DNA from: Olavius algarvensis associated proteobacterium Delta 3
GTDB taxonomy: Bacteria > Desulfobacterota > Desulfobacteria > Desulfobacterales > CAFBRK01
DNA length: 64,000 nt
Assembly: GCA_903231505.1 (NCBI GenBank)
Contig: CAFBRK010000226.1
Coordinates: 31,944-95,943 of the forward strand
Reading direction: 5' to 3'
Shown: piece after piece, positions 51,717-64,000 of the stretch
Layout: each line of letters opens with the position of its first letter
Position numbering within the stretch: the stretch's first letter is position 1
Notes under the pieces: generated by a model
Seen by the model: the letters and a program-made list of their open reading frames with translations, nothing else
Databases searched by the model: none
What the model was told of the DNA's origin: nothing
Position numbers and translations under genes: made by a program

Positions 51717-51780
51717 CCGTTCGCCGGTCGGCCCGTATACCCGTGGGTCCGTCAGCCCGTGGGCCCGTTTGCCGGCATGC
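51717..51780 (+). repeat. Octanucleotide repeat tract 1
   Basis: Eight consecutive 8-base units with consensus CCGTTTGC (for example CCGTTCGC, CGGTCGGC, CCGTCAGC, CCGTGGGC). The rest of 51651-52051 is gene-free. Confidence 0.75.
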
Positions 51781-52051
51781 CGGGTCGAAGCTCAGAAGGA
51801 GCGAAGACGGGTTGGCCGGGGTTTATCACAGAGCTCACAAAGCCCACTGAGATAAATTTTTGGATTCAAGAGGGGGCCTCTCCGACGCGGTTGAGCTTGT
51901 CGGGGGCCGCCAAAGTAGAGGAATTGGATTGGAATCCCTCCAGCCCCGGCGGCGGGATTTCCGCTTTGCTCCATCGAGCTATTGGGAATAGGCCTGTTCA
52001 GCGACGCAAACGTCGAAGCACACGATAGACGGGTTGCTTTTATGGCCCCAA

Positions 52052-52438
52052 TTACCAGATGCATCGAACGGGATAAGCGGTAATCTTTTCATCCGGGGTG
52101 AGCAGGGCATACCCGTGAAATTGGGCTTGACAGATGAGCATCCGATCAAATGGATCGCGATGATAGTGGGGCAGCTTGTAGAGCTGAAGCACTGCCTCCT
52201 CAACAAGATCAAGGCTGTCAATGCCGTGGCGCTCCCGTTGCACCGGGATGAAACGCTCCGGCAAATCAGGAAGCGAAAGCCGCCCCAGTCCATACTTGAT
52301 CATCATTTCCCACACGGATACGCTGCTGAGATAGACCTCATTCGCCGGATCCTGGAATACATCCCGCGCCTTTTGAGAGAGAGCGCTCGAACCGGTAATA
52401 AGCCAGAGAAAGGTGCATGTATCCAGCAAGAGATTCAA
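52052..52438 (-). CDS. vapC: PIN-domain toxin (VapC-like)
   Basis: 128 residues, PIN-domain ribonuclease of the type II toxin class. Acidic active-site residues are visible in LLLDTCTFLWL (Asp), VSVWEMMIKYG (Glu) and HRDPFDRMLICQA (Asp pair), followed by LLTPDEKI. It overlaps the antitoxin stop codon by four bases, as is usual for such pairs. The likely target is tRNA or rRNA; the nearby tRNA genes are probably coincidental. Confidence 0.88.
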   Translation of the reverse strand: MNLLLDTCTFLWLITGSSALSQKARDVFQDPANEVYLSSVSVWEMMIKYGLGRLSLPDLPERFIPVQRERHGIDSLDLVEEAVLQLYKLPHYHRDPFDRMLICQAQFHGYALLTPDEKITAYPVRCIW

Positions 52439-52680
52439 TCGGAATTCCCTTCAAACGACAGGAGCAGTTCCTCGGGAAGATCGTCGAAAAAATCAGGCGG
52501 CACATCGAACGTGCCTTTTGCTAGACCGATCGGCCGGTATTCTTGGCGTGCATCCGGAAGTGGACGAATTTCTGCAATGGGGATATTGCGCCGGCACAAG
52601 ACAATGGTTTCGCCATCCTTGAGGTGTTTCAGATAGCGGGACAGATGGGTCTTGGCCTCATGTATGTTGAGTCGAATCAT
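52435..52680 (-). CDS. Phd/YefM-type antitoxin
   Basis: 81 residues starting at ATG 52680. The N-terminus MIRLNIHEAKTHLSRYLKHL is the typical Phd/YefM DNA-binding start, and the disordered acidic C-terminus (DVPPDFFDDLPEELLLSFEG) would bind the toxin. Longer frames run through the octanucleotide repeat and are rejected. The start codon overlaps a palindrome that also covers the -10 element, consistent with autorepression. Confidence 0.88.
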   Translation of the reverse strand: MIRLNIHEAKTHLSRYLKHLKDGETIVLCRRNIPIAEIRPLPDARQEYRPIGLAKGTFDVPPDFFDDLPEELLLSFEGNSD

Positions 52681-52715
52681 GACTAATAAATAAGTCATAG
52701 ACTGAACTAAGTCAA
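52678..52715 (-). promoter_or_regulatory. Autoregulated promoter of the toxin-antitoxin pair
   Basis: On the minus strand TTGACT (52710-52715) and TATTTA (52687-52692) are 17 bases apart. The -10 sits inside a palindrome (ATGACTTATTTATTAGTCAT) that reaches the antitoxin ATG. The predicted start of transcription falls on or next to the ATG, so the message may be leaderless. Confidence 0.55.
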
Positions 52716-52726
52716 GACTTGCGGGC

Positions 52727-52770
52727 CCGTTTGCCGGTTTGCCGGTTTGCCTGTTTGCTTGTGTGCCGGT
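52727..52770 (+). repeat. Octanucleotide repeat tract 2
   Basis: Five and a half units of CCGTTTGC / CGGTTTGC / CTGTTTGC, in the same orientation as tracts 1 and 3, directly upstream of the toxin-antitoxin promoter. Confidence 0.8.
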
Positions 52771-52935
52771 TACAAAAGTTTGAGGGCAACTGTCAAAATA
52801 AAATCGCTCTGCGATTTTATGGAACGCGACGATGTCGCTCATGGGGCTGAAGGCAGAATCTTTCACTTAAATGAATCGCATCGGATGTTATCCTGCGCTG
52901 GACGCAACGGGTAACAATCGAGTTTGATAATTTTA

Positions 52936-53691
52936 TTAGAACATTAGAAGACAAAGGCAGAGCAGCACAGTGGTGCCCATGAGAATCCAGTCGGAGCGAT
53001 CGGAAACCAGTTCCGCATCGGTTCGATCGTCCGCGTAGCATCTGGCTTCCATGGCCAGGGCCAGTTGGTCGGCGGTGAGAAAGGTTCGGCGAAGGACAGG
53101 TATGGAGAATCGGATCACCCGGTAGAAAGGATTCTTCCGGTTCTCGATGCCCCTGGCACGCTGTGCTTCACCGGTTTCGCGGGCCTGGTCAAGGATATGG
53201 GGCAGAAACCGAACAATCAGGCTGAGCATGGTCCCGACCCGCTTTTCCGGCACCCCGGGTATCGGTTTTAAAAACCATTCCACGGCGGCTTTTATCTCGG
53301 ACAGTCGAGTAGAGGCCATAACGGCGACACCCGCCAGCAGTACTAGAAGCAGACGACTGCAGATGGCAGCTCCGGCGATCACCCCTTCACGAGTGACGGG
53401 CCAGGGACCCAATACAAACAGCTGTTCACCGGGAGTCACCAGGGCCCTTGCCAGAAAAATGAATAAGAGCAATAGAACGACGGGTTTCAGATCCCTCATA
53501 AGAGCCCCCGGAGGAACGCCTGCCCGGATGACAACCATCAACATCAAAAGGCACGCTCCCGAGAGCACCGGGAGGCTTGTTCCCAGGCTTGCAAGACTCA
53601 CCATAATCAGCGCGACGATCTTGAACCGGGGGTCCCAGCGGTGAAGACGGCCGCTGCCGCTGATGTAACCGAGTGCCGTCAGTCCAGCCAC
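52936..53691 (-). CDS. ECF transporter transmembrane subunit (EcfT/BioN)
   Basis: 251 residues with about five membrane helices and the two Ala-Arg-Gly-type coupling motifs of EcfT proteins (EAQRARGIENRKN and LALAMEARCYAD). It couples the ATPase to the substrate-binding BioY subunit in the membrane. Its start overlaps the end of the ATPase gene by 13 bases, so the two are coupled. Confidence 0.9.
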   Translation of the reverse strand: MAGLTALGYISGSGRLHRWDPRFKIVALIMVSLASLGTSLPVLSGACLLMLMVVIRAGVPPGALMRDLKPVVLLLLFIFLARALVTPGEQLFVLGPWPVTREGVIAGAAICSRLLLVLLAGVAVMASTRLSEIKAAVEWFLKPIPGVPEKRVGTMLSLIVRFLPHILDQARETGEAQRARGIENRKNPFYRVIRFSIPVLRRTFLTADQLALAMEARCYADDRTDAELVSDRSDWILMGTTVLLCLCLLMF

Positions 53692-54428
53692 GATGGAACC
53701 TCCCCGCCCAGACGTGCCGCACAGGGCTGTCTCACACCAAAATTTTCCGTCTCTTCCAGGAGATCCGCTGGAGCGCCATTGCGCACGACCTCACCTTCGA
53801 ACAGGATCACGAGACGGTCGGCATGGGTGATGACTTTTTCCAGGTCGTGGGTGGTAACCAGCAATGTCTTCCCCACCTTGTGCAGGGTCAGCATCTGGGT
53901 GAGTACCTGCCGAATCCCATCGTAGTCGAGATTGGAAAACGGCTCGTCAAACACCACCACCTCCGGCTCCATGGCCAGCACCCCGGCGATGGCCAGCCGG
54001 CGCTTCTCTCCCCCGGACAGGATATGGGGCCGCTGCTCGGAAAGCCGCTCCAGAGCGACGACAGCCAATGCATTTACAACCCGCTGGCGGATCGCCTCTC
54101 GATCGAGCTTCAGATTTTCAGGACCAAAGGCCGCGTCTTCGTACACGGTCTCTCCGACGATCTGGCTGTCTGCGTCCTGGAATACCATGCCGACTATCCT
54201 GCGGGCGCGACGCGGATCTTGCCCCACGGACATGCCGTCGAGAATCACCTCCCCGTTGGAGGGAGTCAGGAGTCCGTTGAGGTGGCGAAGGAGAGTTGTC
54301 TTTCCGGAGCCGTTCTTTCCCGCAATGACGACAAACTCGCCCTTTTCAATGGAAAGATCGATCCCGTCGATTCCCAGGGTGCCATCTGGGAAACGATGAC
54401 ACAAATTTCGGATTTCTATGAACGACAT
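53679..54428 (-). CDS. ECF transporter ATPase (EcfA/BioM)
   Basis: 249 residues, ABC ATPase: Walker A GKNGSGKTT, Q-loop in VFQDADSQIVG (typical of EcfA), signature LSGGEKRRLAIAG, Walker B VVVFDEPFSNLD and the switch His in LLVTTHDLEKV. Only one ATPase gene is present, so the complex would use a homodimer, as in BioMNY systems. It lies between bioY and the EcfT gene. Confidence 0.92.
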   Translation of the reverse strand: MSFIEIRNLCHRFPDGTLGIDGIDLSIEKGEFVVIAGKNGSGKTTLLRHLNGLLTPSNGEVILDGMSVGQDPRRARRIVGMVFQDADSQIVGETVYEDAAFGPENLKLDREAIRQRVVNALAVVALERLSEQRPHILSGGEKRRLAIAGVLAMEPEVVVFDEPFSNLDYDGIRQVLTQMLTLHKVGKTLLVTTHDLEKVITHADRLVILFEGEVVRNGAPADLLEETENFGVRQPCAARLGGEVPSWLD

Positions 54429-54541
54429 AATAGTTAATGGCGGAAGCCGTTTTTAGTACGTGAAGGCGTCGGATTGACTAAATCCGAAATTCGAATATCG
54501 GATTTCCTATCGAAAAGGCGCCTCTCTTATTATTAACGTGC

Positions 54542-55132
54542 TTATGCTTCCTTGGTTTTATTCACGATGGGGCGCAGCGCCTTGGAGATAGGAACGGCTG
54601 CGGCAATTTTAAGCGCGTCGCCGATCAGAAACGGCAGCATGCCCACCGCAAGGGTTTTTCCCCAGGTCATACCGGTCAATATCTTCAGCCAGGAAACCCC
54701 CATGGCGTATATCACGGCGGTCCCGATAATCATGGCCACAACGTCATAGACGACGTTGCCTTTCCTTTTGGCCGATATCCATCCGATCAAAAAGACCGCC
54801 GGCAGAAAACCGATCAGGTACCCTCCCGTGGGACCGACGATACGCCCGATACCGCCCAGGCCCCCGGCAAACACCGGAAGCCCGAAAGCACCGGCCAGGA
54901 TATAGACGCCGACGGAGGCCAACCCCCAGCGCCACCCCAAAAGCAGTCCGGCCAGGTAGATGAAGAGGTTCTGGAGCACAATCGGTACCGGGCCGATGGG
55001 AATCGCCATGTAGGCCCCGGCAGCCGTCAATGCCGCCATAAGGGAGGCGTAAACGGTCATCCGCAACTGTCTGCCGCCGGTTTCCGTTTCCATCTTACGC
55101 TGCTGGGCAAGCGTCTGCTTGTTTGAGGTCAT
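54542..55132 (-). CDS. bioY: Biotin transporter S component BioY
   Basis: 196 residues. The BioY-specific YLAGLLLGWRWGLASVGVYILAG and GPTGGYLIGFLPAVFLIG stretches and six helices are visible. It binds biotin and works with the adjacent EcfA/EcfT. The next gene upstream, BirA, ligates the imported biotin to carboxylases, making this a biotin salvage cluster. The first ~20 residues are charged and may be shorter in reality. Confidence 0.93.
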   Translation of the reverse strand: MTSNKQTLAQQRKMETETGGRQLRMTVYASLMAALTAAGAYMAIPIGPVPIVLQNLFIYLAGLLLGWRWGLASVGVYILAGAFGLPVFAGGLGGIGRIVGPTGGYLIGFLPAVFLIGWISAKRKGNVVYDVVAMIIGTAVIYAMGVSWLKILTGMTWGKTLAVGMLPFLIGDALKIAAAVPISKALRPIVNKTKEA

Positions 55133-55148
55133 GGGTGGGGTTCCTTGT

Positions 55149-55204
55149 ATGTTTGCCGGTTGGCCGGTCTGCCCGTTGGCCCGTTTGCCCGTGAGCCCGT
55201 TCGC
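55149..55204 (+). repeat. Octanucleotide repeat tract 3
   Basis: Seven units of 8 bases with the same consensus as tracts 1 and 2 (CGGTTGGC, CGGTCTGC, CCGTTGGC, CCGTTTGC, CCGTGAGC, CCGTTCGC). It lies just upstream of bioY. Confidence 0.8.
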
Positions 55205-55275
55205 CCGCTTTTAGGTATTTGGTATTCGGTATATGGAGAGTCTTTAACAATCTGTAATCCATAGTTAGCACCGGG

Positions 55276-55303
55276 TACCCAATACCCAGTACCCAATACC
55301 CAT
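55276..55303 (+). repeat. Heptanucleotide tandem repeat
   Basis: Four units of TACCCAA / TACCCAG / TACCCAA / TACCCAT in the bioY-birA gap, close to octanucleotide tract 3. Confidence 0.8.
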
Positions 55304-55382
55304 CGTTCATCCTGAACCTTGCATCTTTGTATCCTGCATCCCCCTGTTTCCTGCAGCCTTAGACGCGCCTTTGAAATCGATT

Positions 55383-56303
55383 CTATTGGTGGAAACAGTC
55401 TCCGTATATCACCCGTTGCCGGGAGCCGTCGTCCAGACCGAGGACCAGGGCGCCGTTTTGGTCGACGTCCATGGCCGTTCCCTCAAAGACACCCCGGACG
55501 GTTTCCACCCGCACCCGGCGTCCTATGGTGTCGGTGCAGGTCTTCCATTCCTGGATCACCTCGCTGTCGAGCCCTTTGTCCAAACGATGCCGGAACCGAT
55601 CCAGAAAATCAGCCAGAATGTTCTTTCTCGACATCGTTTTCCCCGTCAATTCCTTTAAGGAAACCGCGTTGGGTTCCCGACGGGTTGGGTTATTGTTCAC
55701 ATTGATCCCGACACCGATATTCAGGTAATTGACCCGATCGGCTTCTCCTTCCATCTCCGACAGGATGCCCACCAGCTTACGGCCATCCACCAGAATATCA
55801 TTGGGCCACTTCACCCGGGCATCCACACCGCAGCCAGTGTTGAATGTCCGCGCCAGTTCCAGGGACACCGCAAAAGTGATCCGTGCCACCTCCATGGGAG
55901 CCAATGCCGGCCGGGTCACCACGGTAACGTAAAGCCCTCCGGTGTCGGACTGCCAGGCTCGGGTCAATCGCCCGCGCCCCCTGGTCTGTCGATCGGCCAC
56001 CACAACCGTCAAATGGGGGCAGCCCTTCCGGGCCAGATCACGCGCGGCATCCATGGTCGACGCCACTTTCGGGAAATAATGGATCCGGTCTTCCCACTCG
56101 GGTATCTCCCATGGAAATGGAGTATCCGGTCTCTTTTTTAAGCGGTAGCCTTTTGGGCCGGCATCGATCCGGTAACCGAATTCCTGGAGTTGCTGAATGT
56201 GCTTCCAGACCGATACCCGGGATATTCCGAGCCGCTCACTAAGCTGCTGCCCGGAGACCACCCCCCTGGACTCCGACAGTATGGTGATCAGTGCGCTTTT
56301 CAT
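55383..56303 (-). CDS. birA: Bifunctional biotin ligase/repressor BirA
   Basis: 306 residues. An N-terminal winged helix (SGQQLSERLGISRVSVWKHIQQL) is followed by the biotin-protein ligase domain with the biotinoyl-AMP loop GRGRLTRAW, KWPNDILVDGRKLVGIL and the GVGINVNN motif, and a C-terminal SH3-like domain. It attaches biotin to acyl carriers and can repress biotin genes. A 10 bp inverted repeat overlaps its own start codon, suggesting autoregulation. Confidence 0.94.
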   Translation of the reverse strand: MKSALITILSESRGVVSGQQLSERLGISRVSVWKHIQQLQEFGYRIDAGPKGYRLKKRPDTPFPWEIPEWEDRIHYFPKVASTMDAARDLARKGCPHLTVVVADRQTRGRGRLTRAWQSDTGGLYVTVVTRPALAPMEVARITFAVSLELARTFNTGCGVDARVKWPNDILVDGRKLVGILSEMEGEADRVNYLNIGVGINVNNNPTRREPNAVSLKELTGKTMSRKNILADFLDRFRHRLDKGLDSEVIQEWKTCTDTIGRRVRVETVRGVFEGTAMDVDQNGALVLGLDDGSRQRVIYGDCFHQ

Positions 56304-56341
56304 TTTCGTTACCCTTGAAGCTCAAGTTAGTTAACGAAAAT
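56302..56341. promoter_or_regulatory. Inverted repeat at the birA start, candidate BirA operator
   Basis: ATTTTCGTTA (56302-56311) and TAACGAAAAT (56332-56341) are perfect complements with 20 bases between. The layout resembles a bipartite BirA site, although the half-site differs from the enteric consensus. A TTGACA hexamer on the minus strand is at 56351-56356. Confidence 0.4.
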
Positions 56342-56614
56342 TTATTCCCTTGTCAATTCCTCAATGGCCCGTCTGTGAGAAAAGGTGTTAGAGTCTGAAT
56401 TGTGGCCAGCACCACGCTTGGCTTTAGTTATAAATTTGAGATAGAGGACCGAACAGGCCATGTGGGAGCCATGACTTTAAAGTGTACAAAAAAGTTGATT
56501 TTTAGACGTCAGAATACAAATTTGTAAAAAACTTTTCGGACAACCCGTGATCGAGATCCATGTCGATTGTTGATCTGCGGCCAAAATACCTTGTTTTCGT
56601 TGTCTCTAATGATA

Positions 56615-56630
56615 TGGTCCCTATCTTGCA
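56615..56630 (+). promoter_or_regulatory. Candidate sigma-54 promoter of gltB
   Basis: TGGTCCCTATCTTGCA has TGG and TTGCA at the exact sigma-54 spacing, with two mismatches in the TGGCAC half. It is 80 bases before gltB, a gene often under nitrogen control. The remaining bases of 56342-56710 show nothing else. Confidence 0.4.
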
Positions 56631-56710
56631 AATGTGAAGGCGTTTAAATAAGGATAACGGCGGATAAACCTATCGAACAACACCTACCGATCAGGGAACA
56701 TGGAGATCTG

Positions 56711-61282
<4,572 letters not shown>

Positions 61283-61319
61283 TGTTTCGATCTAAAGAAA
61301 TCCCCTCATATTCCTACTT

Positions 61320-61338
61320 CCCTCCCCAGGGGGGAGGG
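61320..61338 (+). promoter_or_regulatory. GC-rich hairpin between gltB and gltD
   Basis: CCCTCCCC pairs with GGGGAGGG across a three-base loop. No T-tract follows, so it may tune the relative amounts of the two subunits rather than terminate transcription. Confidence 0.5.
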
Positions 61339-61370
61339 ATAGAGGGAGGGGAAAAAGCGAAGATATAAAA

Positions 61371-62840
61371 ATGGGAAAACCAACAGGATTCAAAGAATAT
61401 AACAGGGAACTGCCGGAAAAACGCCCGGTCGAAAAACGGAAACAGGATTTCAAGGAATTCTACCTGCCGTTTCCGGAGTCCAAGCTGAAAGCCCAGTGCG
61501 CCCGATGCATGGACTGCGGTGTTCCGACCTGCCATTCGGGTTGTCCCCTCGGCAATCTCATTCCGGACTGGAACGACTCGGTCTATCGGGGCCAATGGCG
61601 ACGGGCCGTGGAGCAGCTTCACCGAACCAACAACTTTCCGGAATTTACCGGACGGCTGTGTCCGGCCCCCTGTGAAGAAGCCTGTGTGCTGGGAATCAAC
61701 GAACCCCCGGTGACCATCGAACAAATTGAAAAGGAGATTATCGAATACGCGTTCGAACAGGGATGGATCGGTCCCGAACCACCCACCCGGCGGACGGGCA
61801 AAACCGTGGCGGTTGTCGGCTCCGGCCCGGCCGGTCTGGCCTGCGCCCAGCAGCTCAACCGTGCCGGGCACACCGTCACCGTATACGAACGGGACGATCG
61901 GATCGGCGGCCTGCTGCGGTATGGAATCCCGGATTTTAAGATGGAAAAATGGGTCCTCGACCGACGTCTGGATATCCTCATCCGGGAAGGCATCCAATTC
62001 GAAACCGGAGCCCATGTCGGTGTGGACATCACCCGAGATGATCTTGCAAAATTCGACGCCGTGGTGCTCTGCTCCGGTGCCACTGTTCCCAGGGATCTGC
62101 CGATTCCCGGAAGGGAGCTCGACGGCATCCACTTTGCCATGGACTTTTTAAACCGGCAGAACCGGCTGATCGCCGGCCAGGACGCGGACTGTTATGGAAA
62201 TCCTTCGATAACCGCAGATGGCAAACATGTGGTGGTCATCGGCGGCGGGGACACCGGCAGCGACTGCATCGGCACCTCCCATCGGCAAGGCGCTCTAGAA
62301 GTGGTCAATTTCGAACTGCTGCCGAAACCGTCGAACGATCGTCCGGATCATCAACCCTGGCCGTATTGGCCCATGCGGCTCCGGACCAGTTCCTCCCACG
62401 AAGAGGGCGGAACGCGGCATTGGCAAATTTTGACCAGGGCCTTTTTGGGTAAACAGGGACGTGTCAAAGAGGTGGTTACCGTGGACGTTGAGTTTGTCGA
62501 CACGGATGGAACAGGGCCGAAGATGATCGAGAAACCGGATTCGGAGCGGACCTGGCCGGCAGATCTGGTGCTGCTGGCCCTGGGATTTACAGGCCCGGAA
62601 CCGGGCACGGTGGTGGCCCAGTACGACCTGCCCTTGACCCAGTACGGAAGTATCCAAACCGACAAGTATTACATGACGCGTGTGGATGGTGTCTTTGCTG
62701 CCGGTGATTCGAACCGGGGCCAGTCGCTGATCGTCTGGGCAATATCGGAAGGCCGGGAGGCCGCCAGGTGCGTCGACGTGTACCTCATGGGCCGATCCGA
62801 TCTTCCCACCAAGGGAGAAGGGGATCTGCCCCTAGCGTAG
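61371..62840 (+). CDS. gltD: Glutamate synthase small subunit
   Basis: 489 residues. An N-terminal double Fe-S cluster domain ([20 protein letters not shown] and [12 protein letters not shown]) is followed by the FAD site [17 protein letters not shown] and [15 protein letters not shown], the NADPH site [13 protein letters not shown], and a C-terminal [21 protein letters not shown] motif. It passes electrons from NADPH to GltB. Co-directional with and downstream of gltB. Confidence 0.95.
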   Translation: MGKPTGFKEYNRELPEKRPVEKRKQDFKEFYLPFPESKLKAQCARCMDCGVPTCHSGCPLGNLIPDWNDSVYRGQWRRAVEQLHRTNNFPEFTGRLCPAPCEEACVLGINEPPVTIEQIEKEIIEYAFEQGWIGPEPPTRRTGKTVAVVGSGPAGLACAQQLNRAGHTVTVYERDDRIGGLLRYGIPDFKMEKWVLDRRLDILIREGIQFETGAHVGVDITRDDLAKFDAVVLCSGATVPRDLPIPGRELDGIHFAMDFLNRQNRLIAGQDADCYGNPSITADGKHVVVIGGGDTGSDCIGTSHRQGALEVVNFELLPKPSNDRPDHQPWPYWPMRLRTSSSHEEGGTRHWQILTRAFLGKQGRVKEVVTVDVEFVDTDGTGPKMIEKPDSERTWPADLVLLALGFTGPEPGTVVAQYDLPLTQYGSIQTDKYYMTRVDGVFAAGDSNRGQSLIVWAISEGREAARCVDVYLMGRSDLPTKGEGDLPLA

Positions 62841-62849
62841 AAACCGGTT

Positions 62850-63035
62850 TTTATAGCAGATGTCAGACCTCCGTTCCGATTGAGAAACGGGATACAAATG
62901 CCAGCGGACCGGAGTCATCGGAATCGCTATCGGGTTCGGAATCGGTATCGACTTCGAAGATAACCGTCATGTCTCGATTCCGATACCGATAGCGATCCCG
63001 ACCCCGAGCATCTATAGCTGCGCATTCTCTTAACA
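62850..63035 (-). repeat. Dispersed ~180 bp imperfect inverted repeat, copy C
   Basis: Reversed relative to copies A and B. Read on the minus strand it has TGTTAAGAGAATGC, a GGGATCGCTATCGGTATCGG / GGTATCGACTTCGA core, and ATCGGAACGGAGGTCTGACATCTGC, matching the other copies end to end. The remaining bases up to 63320 contain no gene. Confidence 0.75.
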
Positions 63036-63320
63036 AGGGGGGGGTGTTGACAAAAAAACGCTTCATTTTAGCGGAACATATCTTTGGCAATTGCTAAACT
63101 GCCGTACGGCTTGCCCGTTGCCGTTTTTTCAGCGCATTTATTTCTGAAACAGGGACATTGCGGATGTCATGTCCTCTTCTGTGATTTTTCCACCAATACG
63201 GTAGGCAATGGCCTTATCGACCCCGATGTCCATAAATTCCAGCATTCAATTGCCTTCAGTTGTTTACTGTGCTGTTGTGTCGAATGATGAAACTGTTACC
63301 GACCCAGGGATGAAGATCCT

Positions 63321-63878
63321 TTATGTTGAGACGGCTTCCCAATCCTTCCTCAGGATGGCCCACTGAGCCACGTCCTCGAACTCCCCCCACTTCCGCACGC
63401 ACTGGCGCAACATCCCCTCCTGGGTGAAACCGTTCTTCTCAAGAACCCGACCGCACGCTGGATTTCGCATCATGTGATATGCATAGAATCGATTCAGCTG
63501 AAGCTCTTCAAATCCGTACTGCAGTATGGCGTGAATCACCTCACTCATGTACCCTCGTCCCCAGGCCGCCGCGCTTAACCAGAAACTGATCTCTGCGTGG
63601 GCGTGCTCGCGATCGATACAGCGGATTTCAATCAGACCACAGAAATTATGTTCCGTTTTATGCGCGATGGTAAAGGTGACCGAAACACCTTCTTCCCGCT
63701 CTTTCTGCTGCCGAGCAATATATCGCTCGGCTTCACCAGGAGGATAGGGATGGGGGACAGAAATCATGGTATCGGCGATCTCCCGGGCCGAGGCAGCCGT
63801 TTGGATCGCCGGGGCATCGGATGGCTCCATTGGACGAAGGCGCAGCCGCTCAGTGGTCAGTATGGGTTGATCAATCAT
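63321..63878 (-). CDS. GNAT N-acetyltransferase (RimJ/RimL type)
   Basis: 185 residues. It begins with the family-typical ILTTERLRLRPMEPSDA, and the acetyl-CoA binding region is ISFWLSAAAWGRGYMSEVIHAIL, followed by NPACGRVLEKNGF. It probably acetylates a protein N-terminus or small molecule. The start at 63878 is chosen because the longer frame to 63959 runs into a repeat fragment (AGGGGTCAAACCTTG at 63891-63905). Confidence 0.9.
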   Translation of the reverse strand: MIDQPILTTERLRLRPMEPSDAPAIQTAASAREIADTMISVPHPYPPGEAERYIARQQKEREEGVSVTFTIAHKTEHNFCGLIEIRCIDREHAHAEISFWLSAAAWGRGYMSEVIHAILQYGFEELQLNRFYAYHMMRNPACGRVLEKNGFTQEGMLRQCVRKWGEFEDVAQWAILRKDWEAVST

Positions 63879-63890
63879 GACAATTAGCCA

Positions 63891-63905
63891 AGGGGTCAAA
63901 CCTTG
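63891..63905 (+). repeat. Solo 15-base match to the 40.1 kb inverted-repeat arm
   Basis: Identical to the outer 15 bases of the 26 bp arm at 40143-40168. No inverted partner is visible in the last 95 bases of the window. Confidence 0.5.
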
Positions 63906-64000
63906 TCGGGCTGTTGCCCGAACCGGTTTTATCGAGCCGTCTTTAGCTCCATGACGCATGCTCTTTCAACCAACATGGGAGCATGATTCAATTGCGATCT

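Noticed and set aside
52681..52866. N-terminal extension of the antitoxin frame
   Set aside because: It runs through the octanucleotide tract; the Phd-type N-terminus begins at 52680.
54494..54520. AAATCCGA...TCGGATTT dyad between bioY and the EcfA gene
   Set aside because: A short stem without a T-tract and no match to a known operator; could not be assigned.
55095..55310. 71-codon minus-strand frame upstream of bioY
   Set aside because: It translates the octanucleotide and heptanucleotide tracts only.

Overview
The window looks like chromosomal DNA of a Desulfobacterota (deltaproteobacterial) anaerobe, most plausibly a sulfate reducer of the Desulfobacterales. The evidence is a fragment of adenylylsulfate reductase beta (aprB), a YeiH-type putative sulfate exporter, a c-type-heme sensor kinase with an NtrC-type partner, an arsenic methylation locus, and many short dispersed intergenic repeats. 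Base composition is moderately GC-rich. There are no phage or plasmid replication genes and no CRISPR array. Taxonomy is inferred from the proteins; no marker gene is present.

Layout. 1-6.2 kb: single genes (cupin, EF-hand/isochorismatase fusion, peroxiredoxin-like protein, endonuclease/exonuclease/phosphatase, coiled-coil stress protein, radical SAM/SPASM enzyme). 6.2-12.9 kb: a minus-strand unit in which a heme-c PAS histidine kinase and a sigma-54 activator lie just upstream of a YeiH-type transporter and two small membrane proteins. A good sigma-54 promoter with an upstream palindrome separates the two halves. 13.0-16.2 kb: convergent trkH and trkA for potassium uptake. 16.4-38.6 kb: the most striking locus, eight co-directional minus-strand genes. 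The first encodes a 2690-residue surface protein (LEPR-XLL motif, DUF4347, cadherin-like repeats, beta-propeller, C-terminal membrane helix). It is followed by a hybrid kinase with two HPt domains, a receiver-GGDEF*-EAL protein, a periplasmic adaptor, a GAF-HlyD protein, an M50 protease-HlyD fusion, a short SecA-like ATPase and an OmpA-TolC fusion. Together these look like a dedicated, signal-controlled export and display machine for the giant protein.

39.0-41.8 kb: inositol-3-phosphate synthase, preceded by a possible leader peptide, and an aldo/keto reductase. 42.1-46.9 kb: arsR, arsM, a C_GCAxxG_C_C protein, an aprB fragment, a secreted TPR protein and a truncated second arsR, with three matching operator palindromes. 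47-51 kb: small membrane protein, PPC/DUF296 protein, SDR, an RHH/RAMA-like DNA-binding protein with an operator-like direct repeat, and a secreted tandem pYEATS protein. 51.4-52.7 kb: tRNA-Glu and tRNA-Lys with a terminator, then a Phd/VapC toxin-antitoxin pair. 52.9-56.3 kb: biotin uptake (EcfT, EcfA, BioY) and BirA. 56.7-62.8 kb: gltB and gltD (glutamate synthase) behind a possible sigma-54 promoter. 63.3-63.9 kb: GNAT acetyltransferase.

Several repeat families occupy the gaps: a ~180 bp imperfect inverted repeat (three copies), octanucleotide tracts (three), a 26 bp perfect inverted repeat element, a ~265 bp MITE-like element with a partial second copy, and CGCAGAG-type repeats.
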